From NCBI RefSeq assembly GCF_014648995.1, contig NZ_BMSE01000014.1, positions 175,058 through 239,057 of the forward strand: a DNA stretch of 64,000 nt, read 5' to 3'. Both the position numbers and the translations under genes were made by a program. Below the pieces are notes generated by a model. It did not search any database, was not told where the DNA came from, and saw only the letters and a program-made list of their open reading frames with translations. Numbering within the stretch: position 1 is the first letter of the stretch; every line of letters begins with the position of its first letter. The DNA is from Streptomyces massasporeus (GTDB taxonomy: Bacteria; Actinomycetota; Actinomycetes; Streptomycetales; Streptomycetaceae). Below are positions 10,011 through 19,056 of this stretch, piece after piece.

Positions 10011-10538
10011 ATGCTCACGACCCTGAACACCTCCTACACCGACACCCGCGCGGCCGATCTCGCATGGGCCCTGGGGCGCGAGCCGCTTCCCGCACTGGCC
10101 GCACTCGACCTCGAACTGGCGGACGTCAAACTGCAGTTGCGACTCCTCGGCGCGTCCCACCAGGTCCTGCTGGAGGAGGAGCGGGGCATCTGCTCGGAGA
10201 CGGTGGCGTGCATCGCGGGCAGCAGCACTCCGCTTCCGCTCGGCGTCGCCAAGCGGGTGGACGACTGGGAGTACGAGTTCGCGGCCCGGGTCGAAGTCCT
10301 CTCGCCCGGCTCCTTCGCGGGCCGTGCACAGGAGTTGCTGGCCCTCGTCTCCGACCATCCGCACGGCCTCGTCGGCGTCTTCCCCGGCAGCCCGTACGCC
10401 TTCACGGCCCTGCTCGCGCAGCATCACGAGGGGCAGGTGCACTGGCGGACCTGGCACGCCTACCCGCAGGACGGGCAGTTGGTGGCGACCCGCACGAAGG
10501 TGGGCGTACGCGTACCGGCGGCGGTCTACGCCAACTGA
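10011..10538 (+). CDS. DUF2617 family protein
   Basis: A 175-aa protein beginning MLTTLNTSYTDTRAADLAWA, with LRLLGASHQVLLEEERGICS and a C-terminal FTALLAQHHEGQVHWRTWHA, matching the conserved actinobacterial DUF2617 family. No catalytic motif or signal is evident; it appears cytoplasmic. It precedes the spermidine synthase on the same strand, an arrangement I recall as conserved in Streptomyces, but the synthase has its own leaderless promoter, so a functional link is only suggested. ATG with CGGAG about 8 nt upstream. Function unknown. Confidence 0.8.
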   Translation: MLTTLNTSYTDTRAADLAWALGREPLPALAALDLELADVKLQLRLLGASHQVLLEEERGICSETVACIAGSSTPLPLGVAKRVDDWEYEFAARVEVLSPGSFAGRAQELLALVSDHPHGLVGVFPGSPYAFTALLAQHHEGQVHWRTWHAYPQDGQLVATRTKVGVRVPAAVYAN

Positions 10539-10660
10539 CCCTCGCTGACTGATGTCCGGCCCGCCGAACCGTATGTGGTGAACCGAATCTCGTACCAGTG
10601 TCCGGCTCCGGTAAACCAGCACCACACGTGTGGGTGACGAACCGCAGTCGAGGCGTGACG

Positions 10661-10666
10661 TAACGT
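10661..10666 (+). promoter_or_regulatory. -10 box of a leaderless promoter for the spermidine synthase gene
   Basis: TAACGT followed by 6 nt and the GTG start; no Shine-Dalgarno sequence. Confidence 0.45.
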
Positions 10667-10672
10667 CGCAGC

Positions 10673-12328
10673 GTGATCGAGCCGCACGCGCCCGCCCCGC
10701 CCCGTTCCCCGGCGCCCTGGAGCGCCCCGGGCGGCCCCGACGGCCCGGCGCGACTGCCCGTCCGGCCCGGCACCGGACGGTTCTTCGTCCTCGCCGGCGC
10801 GTTCGTCTGCGCGGCCTGCGGACTCGTGTACGAACTGGAACTCGTCGCGCTCGCCTCGTACTTGATGGGCGACTCCGTCACACAGGCGTCCGTGGTGCTG
10901 TCCGTGATGGTCTTCGCGATGGGCATCGGCTCCCTCGCCGCGAAGCGGTTGCGCCGGCTCGCCGCGGCCGGTTTCGGCGCCGTCGAGGCCACCCTCGCGC
11001 TCGTCGGCGGGTGCAGCGCGATGGCCCTGTACGCCGTGTTCGCCTGGACCGGCGACTGGGGCGGGATGTGGGCCAGCGGGCCGCGCTGCATGCTGGTCGT
11101 CTTCTCCCTCGCCATCGGACTGCTCATCGGCGCCGAGGTCCCGCTGCTGATGGAACTGATCCAGCGCATCCGACGCCAGGACGCGGGCGGCGCGGTGGCC
11201 GACCTGTTCGCCGCCGACTACGTAGGAGCCCTCGTCGGCGGCCTCGCCTTCCCCTTCCTGCTGCTGCCGTTCCTCGGGCAGTTGACCGGCACGCTGCTCA
11301 CCGGCGCGGTCAACACGGTCGTCGGCGGGGCGCTGGTGCTCGGCCTGTTCCGGCGGGACCTCACCCGCCGGGCCCGCTGGCTGCTGCTGATCGGCAACGG
11401 CCTCGTCCTCGCCGTCCTCGCCTCCGCCGCCGTCCTCGTCGACGACTTCGAACGGGCCGCGCGGCAGGCGATGTACGGCGAGGACGTCCGCGTGGCGCTC
11501 CAGACCGGTGTGAAGGAGGTGGTCCTCGCCGGCGGTACGGACGGCCGGCCCCTCGACATCTACTTCGACGGCCGGCTGCGGGTCAGCGGGCGCGACGAAC
11601 CGCGCGTCCACGAGGCCCTCGTCCACCCGGCCATGACCGGACCGCACGCACGTGTGCTGATCCTCGGCGGCGGCGACGGCCTCGCGGTGCGCGAGGTGCT
11701 GCGGCACTCCGGAGTGGACCGGGTCGACGTCGTCGAACTCGACGCGGAGGTGGTCCGGCTGGCCCGCACCGACCCGGCCCTGTCCGCGCTCAACGAGCAC
11801 GCCTTCGGCGACCCGCGCGTACGGGTCACGACCGCGGACGCCTTCGGCTGGCTGCGCGGGGCGAACCCGGCGACGTACGACGTGGTCGTCTCGGACCTGC
11901 CGGACCCGGGCATCACGGCGAGTACGAAGCTGTACTCGCAGGAGTTCTACGGCCTCGCCCGGCGGGTGCTGGCCCCCGGCGGCCGGCTCGTGGTGCATGC
12001 CGGGCCGGTCGCGGCCGGGCCCCGGGTGTACTGGACGGTCGAGGCGACCGTGCGCGCGGCCGGTCTGCGCACCGCCCCGTACGGCACGGGGAGCCGTCGC
12101 ACCGGTTCCGCCGCCGGGCCCGGCCACACCGCCGCCGAACGCTCCCGGGCGCCCCGGGACTGGGGTTTCGTGCTGGCCGCCCGCACGGACCCGCGCCCGC
12201 GGCTCGACCCGGACGGTCCGCGGCCCGGCGTCCTCACGGAGGCGTCCCTGGCCGCGGGGGAACGGGCGGCGCGCAGGACGCGGATCGCGGGCCTGCCCGC
12301 GTCGACGCTGGTGCATCCGCGGTACTGA
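10673..12328 (+). CDS. speE: Membrane-fused polyamine aminopropyltransferase (spermidine synthase-like)
   Basis: A 551-aa, two-part protein. Residues about 35-265 contain roughly seven membrane helices, beginning FFVLAGAFVCAACGLVYELE, a motif shared with the membrane-spermidine-synthase family. The cytoplasmic part from about 270 has the synthase fold: LDIYFDGRLRVSGRDE, the binding loop VLILGGGDGLAVREVL (near 331), VVELDAEVV and YDVVVSDLPDPG with the catalytic aspartates, then KLYSQEFYGLARRVL. Soluble SpeE transfers aminopropyl from decarboxylated SAM to putrescine. For membrane-fused forms the acceptor is unproven, and no SAM decarboxylase is in the window. The GTG start appears leaderless. 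A 21-bp tandem duplication covers the stop codon. Confidence 0.85.
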   Translation: MIEPHAPAPPRSPAPWSAPGGPDGPARLPVRPGTGRFFVLAGAFVCAACGLVYELELVALASYLMGDSVTQASVVLSVMVFAMGIGSLAAKRLRRLAAAGFGAVEATLALVGGCSAMALYAVFAWTGDWGGMWASGPRCMLVVFSLAIGLLIGAEVPLLMELIQRIRRQDAGGAVADLFAADYVGALVGGLAFPFLLLPFLGQLTGTLLTGAVNTVVGGALVLGLFRRDLTRRARWLLLIGNGLVLAVLASAAVLVDDFERAARQAMYGEDVRVALQTGVKEVVLAGGTDGRPLDIYFDGRLRVSGRDEPRVHEALVHPAMTGPHARVLILGGGDGLAVREVLRHSGVDRVDVVELDAEVVRLARTDPALSALNEHAFGDPRVRVTTADAFGWLRGANPATYDVVVSDLPDPGITASTKLYSQEFYGLARRVLAPGGRLVVHAGPVAAGPRVYWTVEATVRAAGLRTAPYGTGSRRTGSAAGPGHTAAERSRAPRDWGFVLAARTDPRPRLDPDGPRPGVLTEASLAAGERAARRTRIAGLPASTLVHPRY

Positions 12329-12352
12329 CGGGTGCATCCGCGGTGCTGAGGG
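12311..12352. repeat. 21-bp tandem duplication across the spermidine synthase stop
   Basis: Copies 12311-12331 and 12332-12352 of GTGCATCCGCGGTnCTGAnGG; the first copy holds the last codons and the stop. Confidence 0.7.
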
Positions 12353-12447
12353 GCCGGGGCCTGTCGGACGGGCCCGGAGGATACGCCTGGTGGGGGTGGA
12401 TCGGGGGTGAATCCCCCGGGCGGGGGTGCGTTTCGGGCTGTGCTGGG

Positions 12448-12453
12448 TAGAGT
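12448..12453 (+). promoter_or_regulatory. -10 box of a leaderless promoter for the SRPBCC gene
   Basis: TAGAGT followed by 8 nt and the ATG at 12462; no Shine-Dalgarno sequence. Confidence 0.4.
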
Positions 12454-12461
12454 CCGTCGAC

Positions 12462-13298
12462 ATGGAGCACGAGGTGTTCGTTCCGGTTCCGGCCGAGCGG
12501 CTCAGGGAGGTGCTGGACGACCCCGCGCGGGTCGCCCGGGCCGTCCCCGGGCTCCAGCAGGACGCCGGCGCCGAACCGGTCGCCGGACGGCTGAAGATCC
12601 GGGTCGGCAGCCACTCCATCACCTACCGGGGTGCCGTACGGGTCTCCCGGCGGGGCGACGACGCGTACGCCGTCGAGGGTGAGGCGGAGGAGTCGCGGGG
12701 CAGCGGCTCGGTCGAGCTCAGCCTGCGGATCGCCCTGCGCGCGGCGGAGGACGGCTGCACCGTCGTCTACGACGGCACGGCCTCCGCGGACGGACGGATC
12801 AAGGACCTCCCGGCGGACGCGGTGGAGAGTGCCGTCACCCGGCTGCTGAACCGTTTCGCGGAGCACCTCGCCGCGGCGGCCACGGGCGCGGACGACGAGG
12901 CGCCGACGCCACCGCCCCCGGCCCCGTCCGGCCAGGGCACGGGCGCGGAGGCCGAGGAGAAGGCCCCCGCCGATCCCGGTCTCACCGAGGAACCCCCGGC
13001 CGCACCCGAGCGCCCCTCCGTCTTCGGCGCCGACGTCCCGCCCTCCTCCCTCGGACCCGAGGACGGGGAGGACCAGGAGGACGAGGAGGACATCGCCGAG
13101 GCGGCGCACGCGCGGCGGACCATGATCGGGCGTAGTGCCGAGGAGGTCGACCACGCGCCGCCGCGCGGCCGGTACGCCCCCGTGCCCGCGCCGCAGACCG
13201 TGACGGCCCCGGCCCCGCTGCGCTGGGCGGCCCCCGCGGCGGCGCTCGCGGTGGCCTCGGCCATCGTGGCGGTGCGGGCCCTGCGCCGACGCCGCTGA
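12462..13298 (+). CDS. SRPBCC (CoxG-like) protein with C-terminal membrane anchor
   Basis: A 278-aa protein. Residues 1-145 resemble the START/Bet v1-like SRPBCC fold of the CoxG subgroup: MEHEVFVPVPAERLREVLDD, GLQQDAG, YRGAVRVSRRGDDAYAVEGE and IKDLPADAVESAVTRLLNRF. A disordered acidic and proline-rich linker runs from about 145 to 250. The C-terminus has one hydrophobic helix (LRWAAPAAALAVASAIVAVR) followed by LRRRR, so it is probably tail-anchored with the domain in the cytoplasm. CoxG-type domains bind hydrophobic ligands or help membrane-recruit CO dehydrogenase, but no CODH genes are nearby. Family call good; role unknown. Confidence 0.8.
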   Translation: MEHEVFVPVPAERLREVLDDPARVARAVPGLQQDAGAEPVAGRLKIRVGSHSITYRGAVRVSRRGDDAYAVEGEAEESRGSGSVELSLRIALRAAEDGCTVVYDGTASADGRIKDLPADAVESAVTRLLNRFAEHLAAAATGADDEAPTPPPPAPSGQGTGAEAEEKAPADPGLTEEPPAAPERPSVFGADVPPSSLGPEDGEDQEDEEDIAEAAHARRTMIGRSAEEVDHAPPRGRYAPVPAPQTVTAPAPLRWAAPAAALAVASAIVAVRALRRRR

Positions 13299-13380
13299 GC
13301 CACACCGCGTGCGGACCGGGCGGAGATGGCGAGATGGCCGAACCACCCCGCAACCGGCGAGGCCCTCTTGATCACCGCAG

Positions 13381-13386
13381 TAGGGT
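13381..13386 (+). promoter_or_regulatory. -10 box of a leaderless promoter for the epimerase gene
   Basis: TAGGGT followed by 6 nt and the GTG at 13393. Confidence 0.5.
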
Positions 13387-13392
13387 CGACCC

Positions 13393-14181
13393 GTGAGTGA
13401 CGAAGACATCACGCTGACCGCGGGTGACGCGGAGGTGACCGTGCAGCCGGGCAACGGCGGCCGGGTCGGAGGGCTGCGGATCGGCGGCGTCGAACTGCTC
13501 CGCCAGGGCGAGCGGTTCGGGTGCTTCCCGATGGTGCCGTGGTGCGGCCGGATCCGGGACGGACGGTTCCTGGACGGCGCCGAAGTGCGGCAGATGCCGC
13601 TGAACGCCCCGCCGCACGCCATCCACGGCACCGTCCGCGACCACGCCTGGCGCACCGCCCGCACGAGCACGGACGAGGCCGTCCTCACGTACGAGCTCGT
13701 CGACCCCTGGCCCCACCCGGGCGTCGTCACCCAGATCGTCGCCCTCACCGAGGACGCGCTGACGCTGACCATGTCCGTCGAGACGTACGAGTCGTCCTTC
13801 CCGGCGCAGATCGGCTGGCACCCCTGGTTCAACCGGAACCTCGGCGGCGAGGACGTGGCCCTGGACTTCGCCGCCGCCTGGCAGGAGGAGCGCGGCGAGG
13901 ACCACCTGCCCACCGGCAACCGCCTCGACCCGAAGCCCGGCCCCTGGGACGACTGCTTCGGCATGCCCGGCGGCGTCGAGGCCACCCTGACCTGGCCCGG
14001 TCAGCTGGAGCTGAAGGTGACCAGCCGCGAGGAGTGGGTCGTCGTCTACGACGAGCAGCGGGAGGCCGTGTGCGTGGAACCGCAGACCGGCCCGCCCAAC
14101 GGGCTCAACACCCTGCCGCGCCTGGTCACACCCCTGGAGCCGCTGGAGGCCACCACGACCTGGCGTTGGCGGCGGCTCTAA
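13393..14181 (+). CDS. Aldose 1-epimerase family protein (GalM-like)
   Basis: A 262-aa galactose-mutarotase fold protein, shorter than classical GalM (about 340 aa). Conserved points are GGRVGGLRIGGVELL, RIRDGRF, PPHAIHGTVRDHAW (first histidine), IGWHPWFNRN (second histidine) and the late acidic residue in VCVEPQTGPPNGLN. These enzymes interconvert alpha and beta sugar anomers; in this short subgroup the sugar may be a hexose-6-phosphate, which is not resolvable here. It starts leaderless at GTG. Its TAA stop forms part of the -10 box of pyrE. Confidence 0.87.
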   Translation: MSDEDITLTAGDAEVTVQPGNGGRVGGLRIGGVELLRQGERFGCFPMVPWCGRIRDGRFLDGAEVRQMPLNAPPHAIHGTVRDHAWRTARTSTDEAVLTYELVDPWPHPGVVTQIVALTEDALTLTMSVETYESSFPAQIGWHPWFNRNLGGEDVALDFAAAWQEERGEDHLPTGNRLDPKPGPWDDCFGMPGGVEATLTWPGQLELKVTSREEWVVVYDEQREAVCVEPQTGPPNGLNTLPRLVTPLEPLEATTTWRWRRL

Positions 14182-14184
14182 GCT
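14179..14184 (+). promoter_or_regulatory. -10 box of a leaderless promoter for pyrE, overlapping the epimerase stop
   Basis: TAAGCT, whose TAA is also the epimerase stop codon, followed by 7 nt and the pyrE ATG. Confidence 0.5.
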
Positions 14185-14191
14185 GGGCGCC

Positions 14192-14740
14192 ATGACGGAC
14201 ACACGCGGCGCGCTGCTGCAGCAGATCAAGGACAAGGCCGTGGTGCACGGCAAGGTGACCCTGTCGTCGGGTCTCGAGGCCGACTACTACGTCGACCTCC
14301 GGCGCATCACGCTCGACGGCGAGGCCGCCCCGCTGGTCGGCCAGGTGCTGCTGGACCTGACCGCCGAGCTGGACTTCGACGCCGTCGGCGGCCTGACCAT
14401 GGGCGCCGACCCGGTCGCCGCCGCCATGCTGCACGCGGCCGCCGCGCGCGGGAAGCGCCTGGACGCCTTCGTCGTGCGCAAGGCCGCCAAGGCGCACGGC
14501 CTGCAGCGGCGCGTCGAGGGCCCGGACATCGTCGGCCGCCGCGTGCTGGTCGTCGAGGACACCTCCACCACCGGCGGCTCCCCGCTCGCCGCCGTCGAGG
14601 CCGTGCGCGAGGCCGGGGCCGAGGTCGTCGCCGTCGCGACCATCGTCGACCGGGCGACCGGCGCCGCCGAGAAGATCCAGGAGGGCGCCGGGGTGCCGTA
14701 CCTCTTCGCCTTCTCCAAGGACGAGCTGGGCCTCGACTGA
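14192..14740 (+). CDS. pyrE: Orotate phosphoribosyltransferase
   Basis: Joins orotate to PRPP to make OMP in de novo pyrimidine synthesis. At 182 aa it is the normal length. The PRPP loop is RRVLVVEDTSTTGGSPLAAV (about residues 115-134), preceded by the flexible loop with RKAAKAHGLQRRVEG and the N-terminal HGKVTLSSGLEADYYVDLR. It stands apart from the main pyr operon, as in other Streptomyces. No Shine-Dalgarno sequence is visible; the ATG lies 7 nt after a -10 box, so the mRNA is likely leaderless. Confidence 0.96.
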   Translation: MTDTRGALLQQIKDKAVVHGKVTLSSGLEADYYVDLRRITLDGEAAPLVGQVLLDLTAELDFDAVGGLTMGADPVAAAMLHAAAARGKRLDAFVVRKAAKAHGLQRRVEGPDIVGRRVLVVEDTSTTGGSPLAAVEAVREAGAEVVAVATIVDRATGAAEKIQEGAGVPYLFAFSKDELGLD

Positions 14741-14888
14741 CCGGGGACTGACCAGGGCGTGGACGGTGGCCTGGACCTTCCGGCCAAGTCTGGAAAGATG
14801 GGGCCGACGATGACGTCGCACCCCAAGGTCTAGGTCAGGGCCGTTAGACACAGCAGTACGTCAACCCGCAGATACAAGGAGCGGACGC

Positions 14889-15911
<1,023 letters not shown>

Positions 15912-15992
15912 GTCCCCTTCGCGCCGGTTCCGGCCGGTTCGCTTCGGTACGTATCCGGCTCGCACCGGGTCGCATCCGGTTCGCTCGCGTGG

Positions 15993-16020
15993 AGCCCGGC
16001 ACCTCCTGAGGTGCCGGGCT
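15993..16020 (+). terminator. Hairpin terminator of fbaA
   Basis: AGCCCGGCACCT (15993-16004) and AGGTGCCGGGCT (16009-16020) form a perfect 12-bp stem with a CCTG loop, followed by CTTCCG. Confidence 0.85.
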
Positions 16021-16026
16021 CTTCCG

Positions 16027-16032
16027 TATGCT
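16027..16032 (+). promoter_or_regulatory. -10 box of a leaderless promoter for the MFS gene
   Basis: TATGCT followed by 6 nt and the ATG at 16039, directly after the fbaA terminator. Confidence 0.5.
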
Positions 16033-16038
16033 CCCTGC

Positions 16039-17505
16039 ATGCCCGATGTCCGGTTGGCCTCCCCGCAGGGCAAGTGGATCCTGCTCACCACCGTCCTCGG
16101 CTCCAGCATGGCCATGCTGGACTCGACCGTCGTCAACGTCGCCCTGCCGCGCATCGGCCGCGACCTCGACGCGAACCTGTCCGCCCTGCAGTGGACGGTC
16201 AACGCCTACATGGTCACGCTGGCCGGGCTGATCCTGCTGGGCGGGGCGCTCGGGGACCGGTTCGGGCGGCGCAAGGTGTTCGTCGTCGGCGTGGTGTGGT
16301 TCGCGCTGGCGTCGCTGTTGTGCGGCATCGCGCCGAACGCGGGCGTGCTGATCGCCGCGCGGGCACTGCAGGGGGTCGGCGGCGCGCTCCTGACCCCCGG
16401 GTCACTGGCGCTGATCCAGGCGTCCTTCCACCCCGACGACCGGGGGCGGGCCGTGGGCCTGTGGTCCGGGTTCGGCGGGATCGGGGCGGCGGTCGGGCCG
16501 TTCGTCGGCGGCTGGCTGGTGGACGGGCCGGGCTGGCGGTGGGTGTTCCTGCTGAACGTGCCCCTGGCCCTGGTGTGCGTGCCGGTGGCGCTGCGGCACG
16601 TCCCCGAGTCGGGGGACCAGCAGGCGCACGGGCGGTTCGACGTGCTCGGGGCCGTGCTGGGGGCGCTGGCCCTCGCGCTGGTGACGTACGCGCTGATCGA
16701 GGCCGGTGGGGGCGGCGCGGTGGTGGTGGTCTCGGCGGTGGCCGGGCTGGCCGCGGCCGTCGCGTTCGTGGTGGTCGAGCGGCGCCGGCCCGATCCGATG
16801 ATGCCGCTGGACATCTTCGCGTCCCGGCAGTTCACGGCCGTCAACCTCGTCACGCTGTGCGTGTACGCGGCCCTCGGCGGGTTCTTCTTCCTCGCCGCGC
16901 TCCAGCTCCAGGTGGTCGTGGGCTACTCGGCCCTCGCCGCCGGTACGGCCCTGCTGCCGACGACCGTGCTGATGCTGCTGCTGTCGGCGCGCTCCGGGGA
17001 GCTGGCCGGCCGGATCGGGCCGCGGATCCCGCTGACGGTGGGGCCGCTGCTGTGTGCGGCCGGGATGCTGATGATGCTGCGGGTCGGACCGGACGCGTCC
17101 TACGTCGCCGATGTGCTGCCGGCGCTGGTGGTGCTCGGGCTGGGCCTGGTCACGCTGGTGGCGCCGCTGACGGCGACGGTGCTGGGCTCGGTGAGCGTGG
17201 TGCGGGCGGGGCTGGCCAGCGGCATCAACAACGCGGCGGCCCGAGCGGCGGGTCTGATCGCGGTGGCGGCGCTGCCGCTGCTGACGGGGATGGGGGAGGA
17301 GGCGTACCGGGAGCCGGCCGCCTTCGACACGGCGTTCGACAAGGCGATGGGCTGGTGCGCGGGGGCCCTGGTGGTGGGGGCGGTGATCGCGGCCGCGGTG
17401 GTGCGCAGGCCGCCGCCGGACTGCAAGCGGCCGGAGTGCCTGCGGCACGGCGGTGTGACGGCACCGCCGCTGGAGGGGGAGCCGGTGCGGAAGCGGTTGG
17501 GGTAG
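16039..17505 (+). CDS. MFS drug/solute exporter, DHA2 (EmrB/QacA) type
   Basis: A 488-aa membrane protein with about 14 helices. Motif D1 LDSTVVNVALPRIGRDL opens helix 1, motif A GDRFGRRKVF sits between helices 2 and 3, and motif C GIGAAVGPFVGGWLV is in helix 5, all typical of proton-driven drug exporters of the DHA2 family. The C-terminal tail is hydrophilic (RRPPPDCKRPECLRH), with two cysteines. Substrate not predictable. No TetR or MarR regulator flanks it. Leaderless ATG start. The 156 bp after it hold an imperfect GGGTGC/GCAGGG repeat tract. Confidence 0.9.
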   Translation: MPDVRLASPQGKWILLTTVLGSSMAMLDSTVVNVALPRIGRDLDANLSALQWTVNAYMVTLAGLILLGGALGDRFGRRKVFVVGVVWFALASLLCGIAPNAGVLIAARALQGVGGALLTPGSLALIQASFHPDDRGRAVGLWSGFGGIGAAVGPFVGGWLVDGPGWRWVFLLNVPLALVCVPVALRHVPESGDQQAHGRFDVLGAVLGALALALVTYALIEAGGGGAVVVVSAVAGLAAAVAFVVVERRRPDPMMPLDIFASRQFTAVNLVTLCVYAALGGFFFLAALQLQVVVGYSALAAGTALLPTTVLMLLLSARSGELAGRIGPRIPLTVGPLLCAAGMLMMLRVGPDASYVADVLPALVVLGLGLVTLVAPLTATVLGSVSVVRAGLASGINNAAARAAGLIAVAALPLLTGMGEEAYREPAAFDTAFDKAMGWCAGALVVGAVIAAAVVRRPPPDCKRPECLRHGGVTAPPLEGEPVRKRLG

Positions 17506-17540
17506 AGGGCCGGGGTGCTGCTGCCGGGCGCCAGGTGCAG

Positions 17541-17612
17541 GGCGCTGGGTGCCGGGTGCACAGGGGCCGGGTGCCGGGTGCAGGGGCAGGGTGCAGGTGC
17601 TCAGGCCGAGGC
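17541..17612. repeat. Imperfect G-rich repeat tract
   Basis: Variants of GGTGCCGGGTGCA(C)AGGGG are repeated about four times between the MFS gene and the DUF3151 gene. No coding frame or stable hairpin is evident. Confidence 0.5.
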
Positions 17613-17661
17613 CGGGCGGGACCGGTGCCCACGGCCGAGCGGGATGGCGCAGACTTGGGGC

Positions 17662-18075
17662 ATGTCCATTCACGAGAACCTTCTCGGGGGCCCGCCCCCG
17701 ACCCACCTCCCCGACGACCCCGGGCCGCGGGACATGCTCGCCTCGGGTGCCGCGCCCGCCGAGGTCGCCGGTGCGCACCCCACCTCCTCGCTCGCCTGGG
17801 CGCAGCTCGCCGACGAGGCCTTCGAGCGGGGCGCCGCCGTGGAGTCGTACGCGTACGCGCGCACCGGCTACCACCGCGGTCTGGACGCGCTGCGCCGCAG
17901 CGGCTGGAAGGGCCACGGCCCGGTGCCGTGGGAGCACGAGCCGAACCGCGGCTTCCTGCGCGCCCTGCACGCCCTCGCCCGCGCCGCGCAGGCGATCGGC
18001 GAGCAGGAGGAGTACGAGCGCTGCTCCCAGTTCCTGAAGGACTCCTCGCCGACGGCGGCGCAGGTCCTGGGCTGA
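17662..18075 (+). CDS. DUF3151 domain-containing protein
   Basis: A 137-aa cytoplasmic protein, MSIHENLLGGPPPTHLPDDP followed by a tetratricopeptide-like helical body: SLAWAQLADEAFERG, SYAYARTGYHRGLDALRRSG, WEHEPNRGFLRALHALARAA, YERCSQFLKDSSP. This matches the actinobacterial DUF3151 family, whose function is unknown. An in-frame extension upstream to 17515 is repeat-derived and was rejected. The ATG follows CAGACT plus 6 nt, a weak match to the leaderless promoter pattern. A strong terminator follows. Confidence 0.85.
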   Translation: MSIHENLLGGPPPTHLPDDPGPRDMLASGAAPAEVAGAHPTSSLAWAQLADEAFERGAAVESYAYARTGYHRGLDALRRSGWKGHGPVPWEHEPNRGFLRALHALARAAQAIGEQEEYERCSQFLKDSSPTAAQVLG

Positions 18076-18090
18076 CACACGGTCCGTGCA

Positions 18091-18123
18091 CGCAAGGCCC
18101 GCCCCCGAAAGGCGGGCCTTGCG
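18091..18123 (+). terminator. Hairpin terminator after the DUF3151 gene
   Basis: CGCAAGGCCCGCC (18091-18103) pairs perfectly with GGCGGGCCTTGCG (18111-18123) around a 7-nt loop. Confidence 0.85.
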
Positions 18124-18137
18124 GTTTCGGGGGACGA

Positions 18138-18145
18138 TTGCGCAA
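18138..18145. promoter_or_regulatory. TTGCGCAA palindrome upstream of kynA
   Basis: An 8-bp perfect palindrome 80 bp before the tryptophan dioxygenase start. Lrp/AsnC-type regulators control kynurenine genes in other bacteria and favour such cores, but no such regulator lies in this window; weak evidence. Confidence 0.25.
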
Positions 18146-18225
18146 GATGCCCTCGGGGACCGGGGCCCCCGTGTCGGATTCGGCAGGGGCGGACCGCTAC
18201 CCGGAGTTATACGCAGGAGACAGCG

Positions 18226-19056
18226 ATGTCCCACGAGGCTCACGAGCCCGAGACCCCGCATCTCGACTTCCACGGCACGACGCCGTACGAGGACTACGTC
18301 AAGGCAGACGTACTCACCCACCTCCAGCACACCCTCTCCGACGATCCCGGAGAGATGGTCTTCCTGGTCACGACCCAGGTGATGGAGCTGTGGTTCACCG
18401 TCATCGTCCACGAGTGGGAGACGGCCGCGGGCGCGCTCCGGGGTGACGACATCCCGACCGCCATCCACGCGCTCAAGAGGTCCGTCCGCGAACTGGAGGC
18501 GCTCAACCACTCCTGGAAGCCGCTCGCCCAGCTCACGCCGGCCCAGTTCAACTCGTACCGCAGCGCCCTCGGCGAGGGATCCGGCTTCCAGTCGGCGATG
18601 TACCGGCGCATGGAGTTCCTGCTCGGCGACAAGTCCGCGTCCATGCTCGTCCCGCACCGGGGCGCTCCGCGCGTGCACGCCGAGCTGGAGAAGGCGCTGC
18701 ACGAGCCGAGCCTGTACGACGAGGTCGTGCGGCTGCTGGCGCGGCGCGGGCACGACATCCCGGAGGCGGTGCTGCGGCGCGACGTCTCGCGGCGCTACGA
18801 GCCGTCGCCGGAGGTGGAGGCGGCCTGGACGGCCGTCTACTCGGGCGACGAGAGCGACGAGGTCGCCCGGCTGGGCGAGGCGCTGAGCGATGTCGCCGAG
18901 CTGGTGTGGCGCTGGCGCAACGACCATTTGGTCGCCACCCGCCGTGCGATGGGCGCCAAGACCGGCACGGGCGGCTCCGCCGGGGTGGCCTGGCTGGAGA
19001 AGCGCGCGCAGAAGAACGTGTTCCCCGAGCTGTGGACGGCGCGGTCCTATGTCTGA
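18226..19056 (+). CDS. kynA: Tryptophan 2,3-dioxygenase
   Basis: Haem enzyme that opens the indole ring of L-tryptophan to N-formylkynurenine, the first step of the kynurenine route. At 276 aa it is normal for bacterial TDO. The N-terminal substrate region LVTTQVMELWFTVIVHEW, the middle NSYRSALGEGSGFQSAMYR (matching the RxxxGxxSGFQ family block), the proximal haem ligand H234 in WRWRNDHLVATRRAMG and the GTGGSAGVAWLEK loop are all present. A CAGGAG box lies 6 nt before the ATG. Its last codons overlap the kynureninase start by 8 nt, so the two are translationally coupled. Confidence 0.95.
   Translation: MSHEAHEPETPHLDFHGTTPYEDYVKADVLTHLQHTLSDDPGEMVFLVTTQVMELWFTVIVHEWETAAGALRGDDIPTAIHALKRSVRELEALNHSWKPLAQLTPAQFNSYRSALGEGSGFQSAMYRRMEFLLGDKSASMLVPHRGAPRVHAELEKALHEPSLYDEVVRLLARRGHDIPEAVLRRDVSRRYEPSPEVEAAWTAVYSGDESDEVARLGEALSDVAELVWRWRNDHLVATRRAMGAKTGTGGSAGVAWLEKRAQKNVFPELWTARSYV

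Noticed and set aside
18890..19048. Longer start for kynureninase
   Set aside because: The extension is out-of-frame reading of the end of kynA; ATG 19049 gives the conserved N-terminus.
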